A stretch of DNA of 64,000 bases. Origin: Hexactinellida sp. DTS-2022. Lineage: Eukaryota; Porifera; Hexactinellida. Position 1 is the first letter of the stretch; each line of letters starts with the position of its first letter. The notes under the pieces were generated by a model. It was not told the origin of the DNA. It searched no databases and was given only the letters and a program-made list of their open reading frames with translations. Position numbers and translations under genes: made by a program. The DNA lies in contig JAPNXP010000009.1 in the NCBI GenBank assembly GCA_028753945.1, positions 2,480,001 to 2,544,000 of the forward strand, given 5' to 3'. This document shows, piece by piece, positions 22,535 to 33,700 of this stretch.

Positions 22535-22650
22535 ATCTATATATATATATATTATCTATATATATATATCATATATATATATCATATATATATCATATAT
22601 ATCATATCATATATATATATCATATAATATAATATATATATATATATATT
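22535..22650. repeat. (AT)n/ATC microsatellite
   Basis: Runs of TATATATA broken by ATCAT; a simple-sequence tract just inside the right end of the candidate hAT-like element. Confidence 0.85.
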
Positions 22651-22687
22651 TTAGGTTGGCAGCACTGTATAGCCTCTAAGCAATTGA

Positions 22688-22836
22688 ATTTACTCCGGTT
22701 ATAACGAACTCCGGTTATAAGGAATTCTGCTTATGACGAACTCCGGTTATAACGAAATCCTTTTATAATATACTCCGGTTATAAGGAATTCTGCTTATAA
22801 CGAACTCCGGTTATAACGAAATCCTTTTATAATAAA
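22688..22836. repeat. Tandem TCCGGTTATAACGAA repeat
   Basis: CTCCGGTTATAACGAA and AAGGAATTCTGCTTATAACG recur four to five times in two ~65-bp blocks. The words match the interior of the pogo-type MITE at 51004-51285, so this is probably an internal remnant. MULE 2 begins right after it. Confidence 0.65.
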
Positions 22837-22844
22837 CGGAAAAC

Positions 22845-24857
22845 GGACACTTCGCCCCCTGGACACTTCGTCCCCGGACACTTTGTCCCGCATTTCGTCG
22901 CGTGGACATTTCGTCGCCGGACATTTCGTCCCGTGGACATTTCTTCGCCGGACATTTCGTCCCGTCGCCGAATATGTCGTTCCCTATCCGTTTCGTTACA
23001 GGTTATTTAGTTTCCTGGCAACAGTTCTAGTACATAGGTATTTAATTTTTATTAAACAGCTATTGCTTGAACACTTTATTTTCGCCTGTTATTGTTGTTT
23101 CTCCGGATTGAATCCATATACGATAAGACTAAAGTGATTTCAATTTACATTATTGGGATACACGTATATATAGTTATGGAACTTTAATAACCTATATTCC
23201 GATGGCTACGCCTAATTTTGAGATAGAAATTCTTAAATCGAGCAAAGGAAAGAAAAAGCTTGCGTTGAAGGTTATTTATATACTCTCAATAAATCATGTG
23301 GTGACATTGTGGTCCACTCCTACATTGGATCTGCGAAAAACGCGCAACATGCAAAACCCGTCTTGCAACAAAAGAGGGAGTTGTGATAAAACCTCAAAAC
23401 AATTCTGATATACATATTTCTCATACTCTGCGCGAGTTGCATTGATTAAGGGCATTAGTAAAATGAAAGATCGTGCTTTAAATTCTGAAGATAGTACAAG
23501 GTGCATACTTGCCAGTGGATTATAATTAATGAATGACTCAAGCATTGCTGTGCTACCTAAATTCGATTCTATAAAACGTACAATACGTCGCCAAAAAGCA
23601 TGTACTGAGAAGTTCGATATCTCAACATCAGCTGAAAACGTTGTAATTCCTGATAAATTTAAATTGACCTTAAAAGGACAACAGTTTTTATTATACGATT
23701 CAGGAATTCACGATACTAACAGGATTTTAGTATTTGGTACTTGTCAAATGCTCTCGCTTTTGTGTGACTCAAGCAATTGGTATGCTGATGGTACATTTAA
23801 AGTTGTCCCCAGCCAATTTTTTCAGTTGTACACAATTCATTGTGAGAAAGATGGATACATTATTCCCTGCCTATACACTCTTCTGACAAATAAGCGTGAA
23901 ACGACATATGATAAACTTTTCAAAAAATTGATAGAAATCCAACCTGGCTTAAATCCATCATATATTATGGTAGATTTTGAAAAAGCTGCAATTAACACTT
24001 TGGAAGAAATTTCTTAGCAGTTATATCTGGTTGTTTTTTTCATTTGTCCCAAAATGTATATCGACAAATCCAGTCTCATGGCTTGACGACACGATATCTC
24101 GAAGATGAAGAATTTGCAATCAGGATGAAAATGCTTCCGAGTCTAGCTTTTGTACCTGAGCAGGATGTTATTGACTGTTTTACAAAATTAATGGGTGACT
24201 TCCCAGAATCAGGTAAAGAAATAGCTGAATATTTTGAACTCAATTATATCGGCAAAAGACTTGCAGATCAAAGCAGACGAGTACCACCATTTCCGATACA
24301 AATTTGGAATATGCATACAAGAGTAATATCTAAACTACTTCGAACAAACAATTCGATTGAAGGGTGGCATAACGCATTTAAATCTGGAATTAATTGTTCT
24401 CATCCGAGTTTTATTAAGCTCTTAATACATTTACAGCGTGAACAATCACTACAGGAGGCCACTCTAGTTAAATGGGAAGCTGGGGAAATTTCAAAAAAAT
24501 CCAAACATAGCGAGGCAAGAAATGCAAGAATCCTAAACTTGGTCGAAGATTATAACAATAGAGAAATCCTCACATTTTTAAGAGGAATCGCATATAATTT
24601 CGAATTCTAATCTTCAATCATTATTCATTCCTTCTTATTCATTCCTATTACCTTCATCAATCTTCTTACTAGCATATTTATACTACCTTCATCAATCTTA
24701 TATTCATATTTTACAGTACAATCATTAAATTAATATATTACCTTATCATAGTCACTACCGGGACGAAATGTCCGGCGACGAAATGTCCGACGAAATGTCC
24801 GACGAAATGTCCGGGACAAAGTGTCCGGGGACGAAGTGTCCAGGGGACGAAGTGTCC
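22845..24857 (+). mobile_element. MULE transposon 2, degraded sister of MULE 1
   Basis: The left array (22845-22975) and inverted right array (24764-24857) use the same GGACACTTCGTCCCC-type unit as MULE 1. Between them is a broken copy of the same transposase. No target duplication was seen. Confidence 0.75.
23202..24610 (+). pseudogene. Broken FLYWCH-MULE transposase
   Basis: Collinear with the MULE 1 transposase but split into three open segments. The first (from ATG 23202) loses its FLYWCH frame within ~35 residues. The second (23529-24017) holds WYADGTFKVVP and IMVDFEKA and ends at EEIS. The third (24044-24610) resumes with the helix after the C..H site and holds NNSIEGWHNAF and the full C-terminus NFEF, which shows what MULE 1 lost. 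There is a stop just before 23529 and a frameshift near 24015. The catalytic Asp and Glu residues are still visible, so decay is not ancient, but the gene cannot make a full transposase. Confidence 0.85.
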
Positions 24858-25290
24858 GCAATTCGTAAAATATATTGTTTTGGCCGAGGACATCCTCAGT
24901 CAAAATGCTGTATTTTTTTATTTTAACAAAAAAGTGGGGCGGCCATGGCCGCTGCAGCTCCGACGCCTATCAAGTATATGCATTTTTTCAACATTTTGAA
25001 TTAAGGCTCATACTATAGAAGTGACTAGAATCATGGGTCCGCAGGCATTGGAGGAAATGTTGTAACAGGTTTTTTTAAATTGTTGTAAATCGCTCGTCGT
25101 ACACTACTTTACATAATTTTCGGTTAATTGGGACAAGAGGCCTGGAACAAACGTTTCCCAATCAAGCGGAGTGACTATATATACATACATATAACCAGGT
25201 TTGTGTTTTAATAGTATAGCTTACTTATTCATTCCAACTTTTATTAGTTCTTGTAGACAGATAGTTCCCGTAGATACACTTGTCCTGGTT
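24858..25290. other. Mixed repeat sequence; possible 5' region of eL41 copy 1
   Basis: A right end of a CATAGGCGTC-type repeat (GCTCCGACGCCTAT near 24973) and a fragment like a pogo-type MITE end (AATCAAGCGGAGTGACTATA near 25163-25182) are seen. Shortly before the eL41 start is a pyrimidine-rich tract ending TTGTAG at about 25255, a plausible 3' splice site for a 5'-UTR intron, which is common in ribosomal protein genes. Confidence 0.4.
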
Positions 25291-25368
25291 ATGAGAGAGA
25301 AATGGAGAAAAAAGCGTATGCGTAGACTGAAGGCCAAGCGAAGACGAAACAGGAAGAGAGCCAAGTAG
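25291..25368 (+). CDS. RPL41: Ribosomal protein eL41 (copy 1)
   Basis: A complete 25-codon ORF with TAG stop. The product starts MREKWRKKRMRRLK and ends KRAK, with 17 Arg/Lys in 25 residues. This is the signature of eL41, the smallest eukaryotic ribosomal protein, a single basic helix in the large subunit that bridges to the small subunit. The length matches the family exactly. It lies between a degraded MULE and a hAT element. Compared with copy 2 (29880-29957) it differs at six synonymous codons and one replacement (Lys22 here, Gln22 there), which points to purifying selection on both. A possible splice acceptor TTGTAG lies about 35 bases upstream of the ATG. No poly-A tail or flanking duplication was seen, so a processed retrocopy is not indicated. 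Confidence 0.92.
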   Translation: MREKWRKKRMRRLKAKRRRNRKRAK

Positions 25369-26025
25369 CTATCTATAGAGATTAATTAACGATTAGTTAT
25401 CATACAATATAATTTAGTGTATTATTAAATATCTATTGAGTTTCCCTTGCAATATTCCAACCCATATGTCAATCTGTCAAAGCTAAAAAGCTTGTAAAAC
25501 AGGCCCGAATTAGCATTCTCAGAGCGAGGAGCCAATAATGTCGAATGCCTCAGGGGAACCAAATATCTAGAATTTGCGATTCAAGATTGCGATTAAAATT
25601 TTTCCACTGCGAATTAAATTAAGCTATGTATTTCGGGAACAGCGACGCAGTAATCGATGCAAAAATTCCACGGTTGCACTTGTTAACCGCAATTTTCCAT
25701 CAACTGTCTACTAACGAGAGTGTGCCAAGATTCATGTAAATTATATTACTGGTGTGTAAGTAGAGTAGATGTGTAGTATTTTTGTTTCTATTAGACCATG
25801 GATTAGAGTTCATAACTCTAAATTTAAGGACGCGACCTCACGTCTGCGGTTGTTGTGTTGTCTGTCGCTAAACGTTTTAATAACTTAGTTAAAGCTATGT
25901 ATTATAAAATATTTTCAATTAATTCGGTAAAAATTTGGTTAGTCTAGCCAAAAATTGGGTAAATTTGCTCAACATTCGATTAATTGTATTAAGGCCATAG
26001 TTTGTGTTACGTAAACTTGTTTTTA
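25369..26025. other. AT-rich 3' flank of eL41 copy 1, no further gene seen
   Basis: ATTAAA-like words at about 25424 could serve as a poly(A) signal. The rest is AT-rich with no supported ORF. Confidence 0.35.
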
Positions 26026-26033
26026 CCCGCATC

Positions 26034-27308
26034 CAGGGCCGGATTAACAGAGGTGGAGGCCCTGGGGCAACCAGTGTTGTGGAGGCCCCTAACTCCTCCA
26101 CTACAATTGTCCTGTCACTGGAAAATTGGTAAAAAAAAATTGGTTCGGGAGACAAAAACTCCATGGAAAACTGATCCTAGGACCATATTTCCATGGAATT
26201 TTGGTCCCCCAGACCAATTTTTTCTGGTAAAATTGGTCCGGTGGACCAGTATTCCATGGAAAAATTGTCCTAGCCTAAAATTTTTGGTCTCACCATGGGA
26301 CAAAAATTCCATATGGAAAATGGTCCTAGGACCAGTTTTCCATGGATTTTTGGTCTCGGATCAATTTTTTCGGGGCCCAATTTTCCATTGACAGGCTTAT
26401 TAATAATTTTTTGGTCTCCATATGCAGTGTCAAAAACGCCGTCCCCCCCCCCCCCCCCCACCCAACAGACAAAAAACATTAATTAGCTCATAAACAAACA
26501 ACAAATAAATATTTGCTTATATAAGTACACAGCTAATATATTGCAAGTTTGCAACCAGTTGTCTGGTGACAACTGCAATCGCATACCTACCAACCTATTT
26601 GAGTCATATCCCTGTACAGGGTTCCAATTTCCCCTGTACATTGGTAAAATCCCTGTACACCCGAATTTTTTTTCTCCCTCATGTAGGGAAACATTATACG
26701 CTTGATTAGGAATTGTTACTTTAACAAAATGCTACACTTTGAGAGTAAAGACATTTTTTAGGTGTATTTGACTTACAAACTTTAATTTTGTCTCGACTTA
26801 AATCCCTGTTAAATGTAATAATTCCCTGTACAGAACAGCAAAATGGATAAAATCCCTGTACTGTACAGGGAATCCCTGTACGGTTGGTATGCAATCGTAA
26901 AGAAAAAACCTGGAAAATTAACTTGAAATGGTTCAAAGAGATATTTATTAGCATGTAATTAGTGCAATTGTGAGGAAAAATGGTAAACAAAATGTCAAAA
27001 TGCCGCCCCCAAAGCGTATCGCTGGGGCACGTGTCCCCTTCGCCCCTACCTAGTTACGCTACTGTCCATATGGCGAAAAATTTCCTAGGCTAAAATTCAA
27101 GTAAATTCGGTAACTAAATAAACACAAACCTCAGAGGGACCAATTTTCCACAGAAGGACCAAATTTCCATAAAAGTTTTGGTCCCTCCGGACCAGTTTTC
27201 CAAGGGGACCAAAATTTCCTTGACAGTCCAGTAAAAAATTAAGTACAACTTTGGTGGTGGAGGCCCCGGGGCAGTTGCCCCGGTTGCCCATGGGTTAATC
27301 CGGCCCTG
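26034..27308. mobile_element. hAT non-autonomous element, TSD CCCGCATC
   Basis: Termini CAGGGCCGGATTAACAGAGG and GGGTTAATCCGGCCCTG are classic hAT inverted ends. A perfect 8-bp duplication CCCGCATC lies at 26026-26033 and 27309-27316. The interior is built of diverged AAATTGGTCC/GGACCAATTT-type words in both orientations, plus G/C homopolymers near 26443-26460. ORFs inside read these words and are not genes. A second element (26583-26890) is nested inside. Confidence 0.9.
26583..26890. mobile_element. Nested MITE with CCCTGTACAGGG palindromes, TSD GCAATCG(C/T)
   Basis: Ends ATACCTACCAACC and GGTTGGTAT. The flanking octamers GCAATCGC and GCAATCGT match at 7 of 8 positions. The interior repeats ATCCCTGTACAGGG. 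A related fragment occurs at 58845-59035. Confidence 0.65.
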
Positions 27309-27316
27309 CCCGCATC

Positions 27317-28378
27317 CTATTTTACTCGCCACACTTTATTGTTATTATTGTCAATTTTGGTAAGATTGAACTATCAACAATCTCTAAAATAGCCATAATA
27401 ACAGGTCACATAATCAGAACTTATGAGAGGCATTATTACCCAACGATTGCATATTTTATCAAAAACAACCAGGGCCGTGCGAGTCTATTGATACCTGCCC
27501 AGGTCAAACCTAACTAGAGTAAGCATCATTGCTACCTATTGTCAAAATCTTCTATTATTAACTTCTTAAAATCTTGATATCATGGTTTCCTTTATTTGAG
27601 TTTTCGCTAGTAAATTAAACTAGTTTAAACTTTAAATATTATCTTATTAATTGTTTTGAAACTTATCAAGTTAGTGAGAACCTGGTCATATGACCAAGTT
27701 GACCTGGTTAAATGACCAGGTCAACCTGGTCTGGAAAATTCTGCCTAAGTTTGACCTGGTCAGTTTGTATTAGTGGCACGGCCCTGACAACTCACAGATT
27801 AGAATATCTGCAAAGTTGAATTATTAAACTATTCCTTCATCGAATAATGAGATAATATTAATAAAATGCCGCCCGCCCGCATCATCTGATCAGGGGCTCC
27901 GAACCCAGGGGGGCAAGTGGGCCCCTGGCCCCCCGGCCTCGGATATTCGGAGAGACCTGAGGGCCTAAGGCTTCTAGCCCCTTCATGGTTTTCATAATTC
28001 ATAATCACGTATGATTATTATTGTTATCAAGATTTGTATGTCCTAATTTTTCTTAGATAAATCTTTATCTTTGGCACTATTGAATAGCGAGTTGGTATAT
28101 AGTATTGAACTGAAATGGTGGTAAATGGATTCATCAAGTCATCTACAGTTCGCGAGAATACATTTTGCTTTGAAGGAATCCAAAGAATTCTGATAACATA
28201 GTTTATCTAATTCTTAAAATTTTACAGTGTCTTTAGTTTGTTTGTTTGGGAAATAACCCAAAGTTTTTAACAGTTTGATAACAATCTAGCGTTTTCAACT
28301 TACACTAACCGTATTTTATAATTTATTGTTGATGTTCTCAAAGTTACTTCTAAGGCCCCCAAAAGTTGTTACTAGAGT
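27317..28378. other. Non-coding stretch with short repeats, no gene seen
   Basis: A CCTGGTCAAATGACC-like cluster (TGACCTGGTTAAATGACCAGG region, 27680-27780) is bounded by GGGCCGTGCGAG (27474) and GTGGCACGGCCCTGA (27774), suggesting another hAT-type element of about 310 bp. A GC-rich GGCCCCTGGCCCCCCGGCC tract lies near 27920. No ORF is supported. Confidence 0.4.
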
Positions 28379-29021
28379 CGTGACCTTCGTTATATAAGGC
28401 CAATCACGACTTTAAAAAATTGGACCAAGGATGAGTTCGAAGTCCATTGTAAAATAGAGGGTACTTTTTTATCTCGATTATTAGTAATGGTAGACCTGAA
28501 ATATAACTTGTAACTTTATGGGAACATCCGAACATGATATCAAGGTATACATAGCACCTTTCAAAATTGTAATATGTCATCACCTGATGGCGTAATCGTC
28601 AATTTTCGCGCGAATTATCATGTTTTTAAAGCCTGCTTTTAACATAGTTAAACACTTTATTGTCAACATTCCATTTATAATTTCGATATATATATTTAAC
28701 TAGATCTGGGTATCACTATGTACCAATGTTGAACATTTATAAAGTGTTTAACTATGTTAAAAGCAGGCTTTAAAAACATGATAATTCGCGAGAAAATTGA
28801 CGTATACGCCATCAGATGATGACATATTACAATTTTGAAAGGTGCTATGTATACCTTGATATCATGTTCGGATGTTCCCATAAAGTTACAAGTTATATTT
28901 CAGGTCTACCATTACTAATAATCGAGATAAAAAAGTACCCTCTATATTACAATGGACTTCGAACTCATCTTTGGTCCAATTTTTTTAAGTCGTGAATTGG
29001 CCTTATATAACGAAGGTCACG
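28379..29021. mobile_element. Long foldback element with ~290-bp arms
   Basis: The left arm starting CGTGACCTTCGTTATATAAG is mirrored at the right by CTTATATAACGAAGGTCACG, and the pairing continues inward for about 290 bp to TTTATAAATG/CATTTATAAA with a spacer of about 70 bp. A solo end occurs at 10966-10985. Target duplication not clear. The ORF at 28696-28881 only reads the arm. Confidence 0.8.
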
Positions 29022-29879
29022 CTAGTCTTCTAATTATGGGTCCTTCGGCCCCGAGTATAATTGATCAAAAGTTCGGCGTCCCTGCATCTGATAGGATTTC
29101 AATGGTGATGAAACAAAATTATCATTAAACGTAGATCTATTTATATCATTCATGTCATATGAAATCAAAAGCATATTTTCGATTAATTGCTCAAACTAAC
29201 TTCTTACCAAAGTGACCCTATATAACTGAGTCGACTGCAGGCTTGGACAGGGTCAAATATTTGAGTGCTAGTAAGATGGTAATTCATAAAAAAACTTTTA
29301 TAATACTTACCAGTAGATGTTTAAACACATATTTTCTTCGAAGCATAAATTGATATTGTGAAGAACTAACAATTTCTGGGCTCCGGTTCTAATCTAAGTA
29401 CGTAGTTACGTTCTCCACGAGCTTTTGCTTATTTATATTATTAAATTTCAATTTCCATTTTAGGTTGATTCTTTGATTGTCCGCATTAAATTGAAATGAT
29501 GGAGAAAAGGAACTGAATTTCTAGTTGAAATATAGATTAACCATACAACTATTATTCGTTAACAGATTGCGGAGTACAATTCTGTTTAATGACGAAAAGG
29601 ATATATACTGTCTGTGTTAAGAGGGTGTGGTTGAAGTTGGTCACCAATTTAGTATTGTCAATACGTTAGTTGCTTTGTTGAGTAATTAACAACTAAGTAT
29701 AAGGTACTTTTGTGGATCAATAAAGCGAGACTGACTCCCGGTATAAAGCTACAGAGACCGTAGGGCTCTTTTTTGTAAATCTTACAAAATTATTGCATGG
29801 TTAGTTAATTCTTTATATGCACCTAACGTTGTTTAACTAGTTATGTATCTAATATTAGAGGTATATTCTATCCACTGAT
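29022..29879. other. AT-rich upstream region of eL41 copy 2 with a possible TOP-like start
   Basis: No ORF. GGGCTCTTTTTTGTAAATC at 29763-29781 resembles a pyrimidine-run transcription start of a ribosomal protein gene followed at once by a GTAAAT donor, and TATTAG lies shortly before the ATG. Both are weak single signals. Confidence 0.3.
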
Positions 29880-29957
29880 ATGAGAGAGAAGTGGAGAAAA
29901 AAGCGTATGCGGAGACTGAAGGCTAAGCGGAGACGTAACAGGCAAAGAGCAAAGTAG
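29880..29957 (+). CDS. RPL41: Ribosomal protein eL41 (copy 2)
   Basis: A second intact 25-codon eL41 ORF, TAG stop, same strand, about 4.6 kb after copy 1. The product starts MREKWRKKRMRRLK and ends RQRAK; Gln22 is the residue I recall from many animal eL41 proteins. The coding regions differ at 8 of 78 bases, all but one codon synonymous, while the flanks show no alignment beyond a few bases. AATAAA lies near 30108, about 150 bases after the stop. It stands just before the left inverted repeat of the 5.5-kb Academ-like transposon. Either copy could be the main source of the protein; sequence alone does not decide. Confidence 0.92.
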   Translation: MREKWRKKRMRRLKAKRRRNRQRAK

Positions 29958-30296
29958 CTAGCATGCTGTGTTGAGTACTCCTGGTTATTACATTGTATTC
30001 TCATCTAATTTATCTAGTTTAGTTAATAGTTAATTCTTAAATTGAGTAAATTAAATTCCAGTTAGATATGTTCGAAGATTTATTAGTACAATGCAACCTC
30101 CTTCGTAAATAAAAATATCTATCTATTCCTACCTTCCGGTTTAACCTTCCAGGGATTTACTCCACTATTCCGGGAATTTTATTTGGAGCAAACCTAGTGT
30201 TTCAACTTCGCAATATCTAAATATTGATTTTTCAATTCGTCATATAGTTGTACATCGTGCTTTGTGCAAATATACTGTAATTATTCATGCGTCTAG
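29958..30296. other. 3' flank of eL41 copy 2
   Basis: AT-rich sequence with AATAAA at about 30108. Nothing else recognised before the GCA target duplication at 30297-30299. Confidence 0.4.
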
Positions 30297-30299
30297 GCA

Positions 30300-30760
30300 T
30301 AGTCGGGTCAATATGTTGCATGACCTCAAAAAAATTGCAAGAAATTGTTTTATTGCATTTTTCCGTAGTACCATGTATGGGGAATAACATACTAAAAGTC
30401 TAGCGAAATCGGACAACCAAAAGTGAAAAAAAATGGGGTCCAAAAGTTTGTGTCCGGTCGAAAATCGGCGGTTTTGTGTATCCACGTTAGCCATTTCAAA
30501 TGCATTAAAACAACTCAATGTTGTCATATTCGTGCTCAGCATCAAATTTCCGACAATTTGATATATATTTTGACCATATTGGGGGAATTTTGTATGGGAA
30601 CCTCCATAGCAACGGCCAGGAATGTGAAAATTCCTGATCTCCAAATTTGGTATAAATCATATTGAGTGACCCCTTGTTTTCCTCGGCTATGTTTACCGAG
30701 TACGAATTAGCTAATATAAATACTCTAACGGTTTAATTTAGAATATTATAGTTTACGGCT
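30300..30760. repeat. Left terminal inverted repeat of the Academ-like element
   Basis: Pairs with 35314-35774 over its whole length; shared words include CTAGCGAAATCGGACAACCA and the complement of GCAATAAAACAATTTCTTGC. It contains short ORFs that are not genes. Confidence 0.85.
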
Positions 30761-30783
30761 GGAGACTTAGCAGAAAGATACCG

Positions 30784-33700
30784 TCACATCTCTTCATTAT
30801 CATCATCTGATGGTACCCACTCGCCCATATTGTCACAGTTGTATTCTTGGCATCGTCCACATACATGAGAACAGTTAAGTCCTTGTTTCCTGCAGCTACA
30901 CTTGTGTGTACTACAGCCGGTAGAACAGTTACAGTGTATCATTTTCAAAATTGCTTCGGGTGCAGGATTAGTGTCCATCATGACTGGGATTAGGCTGTTA
31001 CCTTGGCGGTCCCATCCCCATTCGGTGACCTCCATACCGTCAGCCATGTCCATCCACAACATTACCTGGAGATAACTCCTCAGAGAGTGAAATTTCGTTG
31101 CAGAAACAGTAGGTGGCAGCCTTTCTGGTGTCACGAAGCTTTTGGCTGCGCAAACTTTCTTGCAGAGGATATTATATCTCAAGTCACGAAGACTGTCACC
31201 GGGCTTTGCATTGAACAATGCAATCATGGATTTGCAACCAGTGCTTACTATCACAGCTGGGTCTTGCTTTGGTGTAGAAAATACCCTAGCGTAGCTTTGT
31301 AAGACGGAATCTTCTTTCATCATTTTGTGTAATGCAGACTTTTTCCCGAGCCCAAAAATGCTGGAAGTTGTGTCACACCCAGTGAATGCGTGAAGAAACA
31401 GCAGACTTTGGCAGATGTTGACTCCAAGCATCTGCTTTATGACCATTATGTCATACACTACTGTTGGTATCCCTTTATCAGAGCGGAAATAAATCTTCTT
31501 TGCATTGTTGTTAAATGTGCAGTGCAACAACAGAACGAACAGATCAGTATCCTCCCCTATGAGAGTTGTTGTTTTGAAGGATGTCATTGATACTGCTGCC
31601 TTCACAATGGCAACATCGGCGTCTCCCTCAGCTTGTATCACGTGGCAACCTCTTTCCCTCATACGTTCAGAAATGAGACAGATGAGGGCCTGTTTGTTGA
31701 CTTGATTGGAAAGGAAATCCTCCTTACTCCCAATGAATACGGTTGCTTCGGTGATATTTACTTTGTTGCCAACCCGATTCTTTCTTCGTCGTCGCTGATG
31801 GGTATTGTCCTTTGTTGTTGGACCTCCGCTGTAGCCATCAAAGACAACGGTGGCATTGCCATAATGTTCTACAGTGAATGATGTATAGTCATCAGCGATT
31901 GAACTGTAGGTCCTTCCTTCAGCCCATTTCAAGCGATGCAGAAGGGAACCTCCATCTAGAACGTAATGTTCCACTTCGGGAACATACTCTAGCAGGCCTG
32001 CGCCATCTGAATGGATTTTGAGATGTTCTTTCAGAGCGTCACGAAACTGTGGCTTATCTGGCTGCCTTAACTGATTCTTAGCCTGAAATAGTGATGGAGG
32101 GTATGGCGAAAGTTCATGGTCCATTACTTCATTTAGCGACAGGTCTCCTGATTGCGAAACTACAAGAAACCTCTGGAACAACAAAGCTGGATCTATTGTT
32201 CTGTCCTCGGTCACTTCAATTGCCCGCGCTGATGCCATTGTCTTCACCTTCATCTTTCTTTTGTATGAAAAGGAAAATACCTCTTGTCCTTCCATTTTCC
32301 CTACTGTGCCCTTGCCGATGGTGAACAGGTTATGAACATTAACATCCTTGTTTGCATTAACACCAGTAATTATGTTACGTAAAGATGCTTCATCAGAGAA
32401 AGGAGAAAATGGCTGGAGTTTCTCTACTAACTTCTTCATGTCTGCATGATCTCTGTTCATCCTGGACGCTGTTGCCTCCTTGTGTTGTTCACTGGTAGTG
32501 AATATCTGGCGGGTAAAACCCTGCATTGCATCATTGTAGTTTGCTAACACATGTGAAGACATAGTCCAGAGAGCTCGCTGATGTTCGGTCATTCCGCTTC
32601 CTCGAGTGAGCCCCCCTATACTTTTAATCGACCGCATAAGAGATTGCTCGATGACCAGATCGCAACCGAGGCCTGCCCAATACTGGTCACTACGTCTGAT
32701 TACGTGGAAGCCATTCGAGAACTTATGGAATACAGACGGGTTTTCGTTTTCTAGTTCATTCATGGTCTGGAGGTAGAGGTAGGCAGTTTTCAGATAATTT
32801 GAATGTCCAGCTGCTGCAAATATGGGTAAACAGGCCGACAATGCATGAAGGTGCATCTGCCAAGAGCCTGTACGATCTGCTTCAATCAGCTCCCGGGCAA
32901 CTCCTACCATTTGCTTATAACTTAGCCACAGCTTGCTTGTTTCAGATCGAGCGGATAGTTCATGTGTTTTGGTGGACAAGACGCGGATCGTTTCCTTTAA
33001 GCACTCGGATTGGATGAGTGAATTGAAGTCAGACTCACCCATCAATGTTTTAGTATATAACTTCTCTAGTTCCTGCAATAGGTTTTTAAATGCAGGCTGG
33101 TCAGTGATTACTTCGTCTGCAACTTGTTGTGTAAGACACTGATCAATAAGGAGATGTCCACGGAATGCCCGTTGAACTGCCTTTCCGCTCATGATGTGTA
33201 ATACGGCGTTCTCACCGTAAATGGCCCCAAGAATCTCTTTGATTCCACTACCATCCATTAGTGTTCCTATGGCCCCAAGAAGGTTCATGAAAGTGTGAAA
33301 GCTTCCCAGTAGCAACACAACGCCTCGAACTGGACTGTCATCTGGTACCTCTTGTTTTATTTGTGAAGCTTTCCAGTAGAGCGGTTGGTCGAATGTGACA
33401 ATTGCTGGGCTTTTGTGTACGAAAGCAAGCTTGCACAAATACTCAAGTGTTGAGAAGATACATGTCTTGTCCCCGGGGTACATATCAATCATTGGTAAGA
33501 ATATCACAGAGGATTGTCCTGGGTGCTTACAGTCCTTGTGCAAAACGTGCATCATTCCCTGCCAATTCGGTACAGATTGTTTGAATCGGAAGGACATCTC
33601 CCACAGTATATCTATCCTGTGATCAGCAGCTTCAAGGAATGACAATGGCTGGAATTTAATGCTGCGACGCAAGTGTGCCGAGAACCGGTATTGTTTAACA

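Larger units (their letters stand above)
19396..22667. mobile_element. Candidate hAT-like element hosting a MULE
   Basis: Left CAGTGCTGCAAACCCTCCCG and right GGTTGGCAGCACTG are inverted. Both subterminal zones carry CTCCCGCTTTTTGG words, as in 9274-13949. No clean 8-bp duplication is seen because the left flank is itself a MITE end. The interior contains a 159-bp tandem repeat and the FLYWCH-MULE at 20015-21954. Confidence 0.4.

Noticed and set aside
30285..30665. 119- and 80-codon ORFs on opposite strands
   Set aside because: Both lie in the left TIR of the Academ-like element; related frames occur in the right TIR, as expected of an inverted repeat rather than a gene.
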